DNA of 42,660 nt from a virus: IMG/VR virus record IMGVR_UViG_3300012930_000017, positions 1 through 42,660 of that record; one strand, 5' to 3'. This document shows, piece by piece, positions 37,679 to 42,660 of the stretch. Every line of letters begins with the position of its first letter. Position 1 is the first letter of the stretch. Below the pieces are notes generated by a model. It had not been told where the DNA came from, did not search any database, and saw only the letters and a program-made list of their open reading frames with translations. A program made the position numbers and the translations under genes.

Positions 37679-38254
37679 CTGCTCAAGCTCGTCACCGTCC
37701 TGCTGCTCATCGTGGCCTGCGGGGCGCCTGCGTCCCCGAGTCCGACCGCCTCCGCGGCGCGCCACCACTCCCCGTCGCCGAGTTCCACGCCGGCCCAGTC
37801 GTGCCGCGCGCGCCCGGACGGTGGCCCGCTGCTGGTGCTGCCCGACGCGACCTGCACGCCGGGCGCGACCAACCCGGACGTCACGCCGGCGACCCTGGCG
37901 ACGACGATCTGCAAGACCGGCTGGACAGCGACCATCCGGCCGCCGGTCAGCTACACCGAGCCCCTGAAGCGGCAGCAGATGCAGGAGTACGGGTTCGCCG
38001 ACCCGCTCAGCGCCCACGAGGAGGACCACCTGATCCCGCTCGAGCTGGGCGGCGCGCCCCGGGATCCGCACAACCTCTGGCCGGAGCCGGGGCGCACGCC
38101 GAATCCCAAGGACGGGCTGGAGAACCGACTCAGGGCCGATGTCTGCGCCGGTTCGATCGCACTCGGCGAGGCGCAGCACGCCGTCGCCTTCGACTGGGTC
38201 GCCGCGCTGCGGAAGTACGGCTCCCTGGACCCCACGGGAGGAGAGACCCCATGA
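37679..38254 (+). CDS. Secreted HNH-like lipoprotein, 191 aa, CTG start
   Basis: CTG at 37679 with AAGGAG seven bases upstream gives LKLVTVLLLIVACGAP, a complete lipoprotein signal with lipobox I-V-A-C. Later starts (GTG 37712) would destroy the signal. After a Ser/Pro-rich linker comes a domain with HEEDHLIPLELGGAPRDPHN, LWPEPGRTP and KDGLENRLRADVCAG. This is the pattern of small secreted HNH-like proteins (EDHLIPLELGG-NLWPE). It would lie on the outer face of the membrane. It may degrade incoming DNA or act in exclusion; alternatively it is a non-catalytic wall-associated factor. Confidence 0.7.
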   Translation: MLKLVTVLLLIVACGAPASPSPTASAARHHSPSPSSTPAQSCRARPDGGPLLVLPDATCTPGATNPDVTPATLATTICKTGWTATIRPPVSYTEPLKRQQMQEYGFADPLSAHEEDHLIPLELGGAPRDPHNLWPEPGRTPNPKDGLENRLRADVCAGSIALGEAQHAVAFDWVAALRKYGSLDPTGGETP

Positions 38255-38595
38255 CCTACCTCAAGGCAATCGCCGCCATCTCGGCCGCGATCCTCTCCGT
38301 CATCGTCGCCCAGCTCACCGACGGACGCATCACCGCGCAGGAGGCGGTCGTGATCGCCATCGCGTTCACGAACGCGATCAACGTGTGGCTGGTGCCCAAC
38401 CTGCCGTCCGGCCTCGCGTGGGCGGCCAAGGCGCTCGTGGCGGTCAGCGGCACCGTCCTGGCGGCCCTCTCGACCATGCTCCTCAGCGGCAGCATCACCG
38501 GCCCGGAGGTGGCTCAGCTCGCGATGCTGGCCTTGCAGGCGCTGCTCGTGTTCCTGGCCCCGAACGCGACCGCTCGGGCTCGCGCCGCGGCCTGA
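38251..38595 (+). CDS. Holin-like membrane protein, 114 aa
   Basis: ATG at 38251, GGGAGGAGAG upstream. Hydrophobic stretches at about 5-22 (KAIAAISAAILSVIVAQL), 31-52 (EAVVIAIAFTNAINVWLVPN), 60-80 (AKALVAVSGTVLAALSTMLL) and 89-105 (AQLAMLALQALLVFLA) resemble actinophage holins that permeabilise the membrane to release the lysin. The very short charged C-terminus fits. It is the last plus-strand gene before the terminator. Confidence 0.65.
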   Translation: MTYLKAIAAISAAILSVIVAQLTDGRITAQEAVVIAIAFTNAINVWLVPNLPSGLAWAAKALVAVSGTVLAALSTMLLSGSITGPEVAQLAMLALQALLVFLAPNATARARAAA

Positions 38596-38697
38596 GCGTT
38601 GCCGGCCATCTCGCCGGCCTGACCTCGAATCTCTTTCTCCCAGTCTCGGCCCGCTGCCCCGCGTAGGGTGGCGGGCTACCTCACCGTGCCTGGGTAG

Positions 38698-38750
38698 ACG
38701 AAGAAAGCCGCCCGCTCGCGCCTTGAGCGCGAGCGGGCGGCTTTCTTCGT
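38698..38750. terminator. Perfect 24-bp hairpin between convergent gene blocks
   Basis: The arms at 38698-38721 and 38727-38750 are fully complementary, with a 5-base loop (CTTGA). The foot of the stem is GAAGAAAG/CTTTCTTC, so there is an A-rich left side and T-rich right side, suited to termination in both directions. It closes the late operon on the plus strand and the minus-strand block on the other side. A weaker structure (GCCCGC/GCGGGC at 38649-38676) lies just before it. Confidence 0.85.
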
Positions 38751-38771
38751 CGTGGGCGGGCGGCCGGAGCC

Positions 38772-39359
38772 TCACCGGCGGTGCGGGCGCACGAGGAACG
38801 CCGACTTCCACGGCTCCCGACCCAGCCGCAGCGCCCCCAGGCATCGCGGGCAATCTGCCAGCGAGACTGGCAGGTCAAAGTCCCAATCCAGGGTAGGCCA
38901 GCGCCCGCAGAGCGTCCGCTTGCCGTTCCCGGCCATGACGTGGTAGGCGAGGTTCCGCCGAACCACGGAGCCCGCGGGTATGTCCAGTTCGGCCGACCGC
39001 TCCTCGATCGAGTGGTGGCAGTTCGCGCACCACCACGCGGCCGTGATCTTCGGCCCTTCGGGGTCGCGGGGGTTCCGGACCTGGAGCGGGCCGGACATCA
39101 TCGGGTGCTTGCACTCCGGGCAACGCTTCTCGCGGGCCGTGGTCGCCACGCTCATGCCTCCCGCGCCCCGAGCCTGATAGAAGTCCCCCAGCAGACCCCG
39201 AGCGATCTCGTTCATCTCCAGGCCCGCATCGGCGCGGCAGGCCGGACAGCGCTGGCGACCGAGGTCAGAGACCACGACGCCGGCTCGGTGGGCTCCCGCG
39301 CCGTGGTCCACCAGCAGCGCCCACATGCGCTCGACCCTGTCGTCGTCGGTCGTGCTCAT
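38772..39359 (-). CDS. Zinc-finger protein, 195 aa
   Basis: ATG at 39359 on the minus strand. At least four CxxC pairs: RCPACRADAG, RCPECKHPMM, WCANCHHSIE and DCPRCLGALR, plus LCGRWP. The pairs alternate like two stacked zinc ribbons. The N-terminus is helical (DDRVERMWALLVDHGAGAHR). It may bind nucleic acid or regulate the host. The start overlaps the stop of the upstream gene by 4 bases, so the two are coupled. Family not recognised. Confidence 0.65.
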   Translation of the reverse strand: MSTTDDDRVERMWALLVDHGAGAHRAGVVVSDLGRQRCPACRADAGLEMNEIARGLLGDFYQARGAGGMSVATTAREKRCPECKHPMMSGPLQVRNPRDPEGPKITAAWWCANCHHSIEERSAELDIPAGSVVRRNLAYHVMAGNGKRTLCGRWPTLDWDFDLPVSLADCPRCLGALRLGREPWKSAFLVRPHRR

Positions 39360-39613
39360 CGCGTTGCCTCGACCGGCGGGGTCGCCGCGATGGTCCCCGT
39401 CCGCACGTACTCCTCCAGCAGCCCGTGGTAGGAGCGCGAGGCGGCCGGGTTGCACGTCTCGGTGAGCGACATCTGGAGCGCCAGGAAGTCGTAGAACCTC
39501 CCATCGCCGGACCTCCCGCGTGCCAGCCGGGCCGTCCGGCGCCTCACGAGGTCGCCGGCCAGGAAGTCGCGCTCGTGCGGCCGGATGTCCTGGGTGTGGG
39601 CGGTGAGTGCCAT
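39356..39613 (-). CDS. Small hypothetical protein, 85 aa
   Basis: ATG at 39613 on the minus strand. Sequence (ALTAHTQDIRPHERDFLAGD, then FYDFLALQMSLTETCNPAAS, SYHGLLEEYVRTGTIA) is a plausible helical protein. It overlaps the next gene downstream and follows the previous one after two bases. No family is recognised. Part of the minus-strand early-type block. Confidence 0.55.
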   Translation of the reverse strand: MALTAHTQDIRPHERDFLAGDLVRRRTARLARGRSGDGRFYDFLALQMSLTETCNPAASRSYHGLLEEYVRTGTIAATPPVEATR

Positions 39614-39615
39614 GG

Positions 39616-39825
39616 CTACTTCTCCTCCTGCGACAGCGGGACCGCTCCGACCCGGATCGCCGCGGGCGCGCATCCATCGCACACCGGAACCAGCCGGCCG
39701 AAGATGTCGTAGATCGTCTCGGTCCGCCGGCCGCACGCGGCGTCCAGCGTGTGCGACTCGGGGTCCGCGAAGGGGTCGATCGCCCGTCTGCCCCAGCCGC
39801 AGCGCATCGTGGTCGCCGTCGTCAT
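39616..39825 (-). CDS. Small Cys-containing protein, 69 aa
   Basis: ATG at 39825 on the minus strand, overlapping the stop of the HTH gene. Two possible zinc ligands pairs (RCGWGRRAIDPFADPESH, DAACGRRTETIYDIFG, then VPVCDGCAPAAIRVG). Short, polar, no membrane segment. Function unknown. Confidence 0.55.
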   Translation of the reverse strand: MTTATTMRCGWGRRAIDPFADPESHTLDAACGRRTETIYDIFGRLVPVCDGCAPAAIRVGAVPLSQEEK

Positions 39826-40037
39826 CGCTTCGCCTCCCGCTTGCCGCGCTGCCGTCGCCCCGCCTTCGGCCCTGTCCGCCGTGGCCGTGCGTTGAACTCC
39901 TCGATCGCCTGCTCGGTCGTGAACCACGCGCCGGCCTCCTTCACCGCCCGGAGCGTGCCGGCCGCCGCGTGCCGAGCGAGCTGCGACTGCGATAGTCGCG
40001 GCTCGGTTAGCGGCACGGCGCGGGCCAGGGAGATCAC
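39822..40037 (-). CDS. Small HTH protein, excisionase-like, 71 aa
   Basis: GTG at 40037 on the minus strand (MISLARAVPLTEPRLSQSQL). The middle, RLSQSQLARHAAAGTLRAVK with AWFTTEQAIEEFNAR, resembles the winged-helix pattern of excisionase-type/HTH_17 domains, where a helix-turn-helix is followed by G-x-L-x-A-V-K and a W-x-x-x-x-E-x-I-E-x-F segment. The C-terminus is very basic (RPRRTGPKAGRRQRGKREAK). It probably binds DNA as a small regulator or directionality factor. No integrase is in the window to pair with it. Confidence 0.6.
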   Translation of the reverse strand: MISLARAVPLTEPRLSQSQLARHAAAGTLRAVKEAGAWFTTEQAIEEFNARPRRTGPKAGRRQRGKREAKR

Positions 40038-40041
40038 CGGC

Positions 40042-40488
40042 TCAGTCCCAGCTCGGCGCGGCGTGGAAGCCGCACGACTTGCCGGTCTGCGCTCGGGCGA
40101 TCCACAGCAGGTAGTCGGCGGTACCGCTCGGGATGCTCTGGCCCTGGAAGTGCACATCCTCGACCCCGAGGAGCCTGGCCAGCTCGGCGCGGTCGCCATC
40201 GCTCATGTAGCGCCTGTGCTCCGCGCACTGCTCTGGGCTCGGGCACTCGGCTCCGTCGAACTGGTGCCGGCAGACGCGGCGGGCGGGCATCGGCATGATG
40301 GATAGCCAGCCGTAAGCGGTCCCTCGGCCCCCCGTCACCGACCACGGCCGACCCGAGCGCCGCTTCAGCGCGTCCCGGATGAGCCTGATGGCCATGCCGC
40401 GATCGATGAATCCCTCCGGGATCTCGGCGCCGTGGAAACGAGCGAGGTTCGCCTGCTCGGTTTTGTCGGCCTGTACGGTGCTCTGCAT
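40042..40488 (-). CDS. Hypothetical protein, first gene behind the clear promoter, 148 aa
   Basis: ATG at 40488 on the minus strand, 7 bases after a good -10 box, so probably leaderless. Helical start (QSTVQADKTEQANLARFHGA), then FIDRGMAIRLIRDALKRRSG, a YGWLSIMPMPARRVCRHQF segment with Cys/His (CRHQFDGAECPSPEQCAEHR) and a C-terminal part with SIPSGTADYLLWIARAQTG. It may bind zinc. Not recognised. It is likely transcribed first and strongly in this small operon. Confidence 0.6.
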   Translation of the reverse strand: MQSTVQADKTEQANLARFHGAEIPEGFIDRGMAIRLIRDALKRRSGRPWSVTGGRGTAYGWLSIMPMPARRVCRHQFDGAECPSPEQCAEHRRYMSDGDRAELARLLGVEDVHFQGQSIPSGTADYLLWIARAQTGKSCGFHAAPSWD

Positions 40489-40495
40489 AGCCACG

Positions 40496-40524
40496 ATTAT
40501 GCGTGATAGCGCGCGGGAAGTCAA
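40496..40524 (-). promoter_or_regulatory. Sigma70-type promoter for the minus-strand block
   Basis: On the minus strand, TTGACT (40524-40519) and CATAAT (40501-40496) are separated by exactly 17 bases. They match the housekeeping consensus at 5 of 6 positions each. The ATG at 40488 lies 7 bases after the -10, so transcription would begin at or next to it: a leaderless message. This is the strongest promoter visible in the window and is placed as expected for early expression. Confidence 0.75.
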
Positions 40525-40612
40525 GTACGGAGTAGGTTCCGACTGGGGCTCCGCATCGCGCGGATTACGCCTACCCCTCCCGCTCCGCCGCCGCGAGCCC
40601 GCGGGGTAGCGA

Positions 40613-40634
40613 GGCTGGCCATGCCCCGCCAGCC
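40613..40634 (-). terminator. Possible hairpin after the NLTPH-family gene
   Basis: GGCTGGC at 40613-40619 pairs with GCCAGCC at 40628-40634 around an 8-base loop. It lies after the end of the minus-strand gene at 40661 and before the promoter region, so it could end that transcript. There is no T-run, so confidence is low. Confidence 0.35.
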
Positions 40635-40660
40635 GAGCCCCCGTTCCAGCCGCAGCGCCG

Positions 40661-41077
40661 TCAGAGGGTCGAGAACGAGCGGCAGCCGACGGGCTGGCCG
40701 TCTGCGCCCCGGACGACGTCGTCGGGGATCAGCAAGTCAGCGGTCGGGCGGCCCTGGGCTCGCGCAGCCTCAGCCGTGATTCGGGAGACGATGTAGGCGG
40801 CTCCGATGGTCGGCTCGGGCAGGCCGTCCACGTCGCCGAACCGCACCCGGTTGACCGGCACGAAGACCGGGCCGCCAGCGTCGTCCGCGACGTACACGTG
40901 ATCGCGCCGCTCCCGGCGAGCCTCTGCCCGCGCCTCCCCCGCGCTCGGGTAGCGAGCCCAGACGGCGTGGTGCGCGCCGTTCGCCAGCACTGTCCCGAGC
41001 CCGTTGTCGCAGGGCTCAGGCGTCGGGCCGGCGAGCACGACAACCTCGTGGGGCGTCAGGTTGGCCGCGATGTCCAT
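40661..41077 (-). CDS. Conserved phage/bacterial NLTPH-family protein, 138 aa
   Basis: ATG at 41077 on the minus strand, sharing the junction with the stop of the gene before it. The pattern IAANLTPHEVVVLAGPT, then VRFGDVDGLPEPTIGAAYIV and DLLIPDDVVRGADGQPVGCR matches a widespread small family (NLTPH...YIVS...D-L-x-x-P-D...R) found in phages and bacteria whose function is unknown to me. This copy has an insert with ARAEARRERRDHVYVADDAG. Good evidence for a real gene. Confidence 0.7.
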   Translation of the reverse strand: MDIAANLTPHEVVVLAGPTPEPCDNGLGTVLANGAHHAVWARYPSAGEARAEARRERRDHVYVADDAGGPVFVPVNRVRFGDVDGLPEPTIGAAYIVSRITAEAARAQGRPTADLLIPDDVVRGADGQPVGCRSFSTL

Positions 41078-41515
41078 TCAGCCCGTCTCCCGCGGCGCGT
41101 CCTCGGACGACCGCCACTCGTCGATCGTGGCGTACCGCCGCACGGCCGTCGACGTGGGGAAGATGCCGTAGCGGTCCTCGGTGGCGACGCAGACGACAGC
41201 CCGTAGGCCCTCCACCTCGGCGTAGGTCCCGGAGCCGGGCCGAGCCGGGTGGAGGTCGAAGCCGGCAGCGGCGAAGTCCGCCTGCTGGAGGCTGTACGTG
41301 CGGTGGAGCACGACCGTGCCGTGCGACTGCATCCACTCGCGCTCGGCCTCAGTGAAGGCCGCCGGCACCTCCCGGATAACCCGGCTGGCCTGGTACACCT
41401 CGTCGCCTACGGTGACCGTGATGCGGCCCTCTGGGTCCCGGACGGTGTCGTGGGCCGTGTAGCCGGACCAGTCGCGATCCATGACCGCGAACGCGGTGGT
41501 CGTGGTCGTCTTCAT
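41078..41515 (-). CDS. Hypothetical protein, 145 aa
   Basis: Start chosen at ATG 41515 because AGGAGG (41528-41523) is seven bases before it; ATG 41521 is only one base from that site. Sequence: TTTAFAVMDRDWSGYTAHDT, VRDPEGRITVTVGDEVYQAS, then EWMQSHGTVVLHRTYSLQQA and a C-terminal half with VVCVATEDRYGIFPTSTAVR. Mixed alpha/beta protein with no catalytic motif I can name. Its 3' end abuts the ATG of the next gene. Confidence 0.6.
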   Translation of the reverse strand: MKTTTTTAFAVMDRDWSGYTAHDTVRDPEGRITVTVGDEVYQASRVIREVPAAFTEAEREWMQSHGTVVLHRTYSLQQADFAAAGFDLHPARPGSGTYAEVEGLRAVVCVATEDRYGIFPTSTAVRRYATIDEWRSSEDAPRETG

Positions 41516-41526
41516 TGCCATGCCTC

Positions 41527-42651
41527 CTATGCGTCGCTCGCGGCCGGTTGTGACATCCGGCCCGTCCGCCGGGCCCACTCCTCGATCGTCCTCCAGCGCC
41601 ACGCGGGGCGCCCGCCGACGGTGAAGTCGGGCTCCGGCAGGTGGCCGCGCTGGCCCCACTGGTCTACCGTGGCGCGGCGGACGCCGAGTCGCGCGGAGAT
41701 CTCGACCGCTCCCACCGGCTCATCCGCCAGGATCAGCTCGACCGACCCCAGCGCCGCCGCGGCCAGCACGTCCTCGTGACCGCCGCGCTCGGCCCACGCC
41801 ACCACCCGCCGCCGCGTGGCCTCGCCGTCGGGCACAGGCTCTCCGTACCAGGACGGCGAGCCGTAGGACCGGAGCGGGTTCATGGCGCCGCTGCCACCCG
41901 TGAAGGAGCCGAGGATGTTCCGGCGCGTCTCGGGCTTGGCCTCCGCCGTGCGGATCGCTTCCCAGAGCGCGGCCGAGAAGCGATACGAGTGCTCGGGCCA
42001 CCGGTAGTCCTCGCGCTCCACGACGTCCGTTGGCGCATCGGCCGGCGGGCGCATGGGGTGATCCGGCGTCGCGGCGACCTGGATGTGAAAGTCCGGCGTC
42101 AGGCCGCGGCGGTAGGTGCGAATGTCCCAGCCACGTTCGCGCAGAGCGGCCCAGCACCGGGCCTGCGCGTCGAGGGTGTAGATGCCTGCCGTCTCGTTGG
42201 ACCAGTAGGCCGCGTCGTCACCCGACCGGCCGGACCTTCCCCCCGCGAGGAGGAAGGCGGTGGCCCGCTCGACCGGATCGGTGATGTTCAGTTCCTCCTG
42301 CGTGGGCAGGAGACGGTTGCGCGTCGGCAGCCCGGACCAACCGATCAGCTGAATCCGCGAGCCCTCTCCGTACAGGGTCGCGCCCTCGGGCTTGTCGTAC
42401 TCCAGGACCGCGCCTCCGCCGGGGAGCGCGTCCACCATGCGAGCGGCCGATTCCAGGATCTCCCCGTCGATGCCACGCGGCCCCAGATCCCAGACCCGGT
42501 CCGACTGGTCGCGGTCCGAGTCGAAGTCGGAGGAGTCGTACATGTGCTGGAGGCGACGTGGGTCCAGCTCGGCCACCTCCCGCAGCGACACGCCCTCGGC
42601 GCCCCGCTGGATCAGCAGCGAGACCAGGTCGCGGCCAGTCTCCAGCGCCAT
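41527..42651 (-). CDS. Large protein with C-terminal HTH, 374 aa, may extend beyond the window
   Basis: The ATG at 42651 is only nine bases from the window edge, and the frame remains open beyond it, so a longer protein is possible. Residues 1-300 are not recognised: helices (RDLVSLLIQRGAEGVSLREV) alternate with polar stretches (DYRWPEHSYRFSAALWEAIR). The C-terminal ~65 residues, EPVGAVEISARLGVRRATVD, QWGQRGHLPEPDF and AWRWRTIEEWARRTGR, form a MerR/AlpA-like HTH of the type also seen in excisionases. It may be a DNA-binding early protein. Confidence 0.65.
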   Translation of the reverse strand: MALETGRDLVSLLIQRGAEGVSLREVAELDPRRLQHMYDSSDFDSDRDQSDRVWDLGPRGIDGEILESAARMVDALPGGGAVLEYDKPEGATLYGEGSRIQLIGWSGLPTRNRLLPTQEELNITDPVERATAFLLAGGRSGRSGDDAAYWSNETAGIYTLDAQARCWAALRERGWDIRTYRRGLTPDFHIQVAATPDHPMRPPADAPTDVVEREDYRWPEHSYRFSAALWEAIRTAEAKPETRRNILGSFTGGSGAMNPLRSYGSPSWYGEPVPDGEATRRRVVAWAERGGHEDVLAAAALGSVELILADEPVGAVEISARLGVRRATVDQWGQRGHLPEPDFTVGGRPAWRWRTIEEWARRTGRMSQPAASDA

Positions 42652-42660
42652 CAGTGCGCC

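Noticed and set aside
38596-38771. Attachment site or origin in the intergenic region around the large hairpin
   Set aside because: No integrase, iterons or duplicated core are visible; a bidirectional terminator explains the inverted repeat.

Overview
The window is a contiguous piece of a tailed double-stranded DNA phage genome. It is GC-rich, densely packed, and most start codons overlap the previous stop codon (ATGA, GTGA, TTGA or CTGA). The order of structural genes, one tail tube with no sheath gene, a Dit-like protein and a Gp37-like protein point to a siphovirus. The host is probably an actinobacterium or a near relative. Three observations support this: an Lsr2-like DNA-binding tail on a methyltransferase, TANNNT boxes placed 6-7 bases before start codons as in leaderless promoters, and a tail protein resembling actinophage Gp37. 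The first ~200 bases do not fit. They read on the minus strand as a proteobacterial (sphingomonad-like) sensor kinase fragment and look like an assembly chimera. No integrase, repressor or tRNA is visible.

Layout. 204-4166 (+): virion appendage proteins, including one with sixteen 22-residue repeats. 4197-14187 (+): terminase small and large subunits, portal, MuF-like minor head protein, fused protease-scaffold, T4-gp23-like capsid. 14309-14980 (+): free-standing HNH endonuclease. 15052-21305 (+): a sugar and methyl-transfer island (three glycosyltransferases, a sugar-nucleotide dehydratase, a nucleotidyltransferase, two methyltransferases). 21305-34460 (+): neck, tail terminator, tail tube, frameshifted chaperones, tape measure, Dit, Gp37-like protein, fibre. 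34474-38595 (+): lysis and membrane region (GH25 lysin, several small membrane proteins, a secreted HNH-like lipoprotein, holin-like protein). A 24-bp perfect hairpin at 38698-38750 separates this from a minus-strand block of small Zn-finger and HTH proteins (38772-42651) driven partly by a clear promoter at 40496-40524.

The most striking content is a pair of related inteins, one in the large terminase (5932-6912) and one inside the CHAP domain of the tape measure (28512-29495). Neither carries an in-frame endonuclease. Instead each holds a separate endonuclease gene in another reading frame: an HNH enzyme in a shifted plus-strand frame in the first, and a LAGLIDADG enzyme on the opposite strand in the second. 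Both have a TANNNT box 6-7 bases before a GTG start. The intein frame stays open across each, and recognisable splicing-domain sequence resumes right after the nested gene.

Other unusual points are two tail genes that appear to start at ATC behind strong Shine-Dalgarno sequences, two CTG starts, a scaffold protein with an internal start inside the protease gene, and three lone minus-strand genes within the late operon that share the leaderless promoter pattern.
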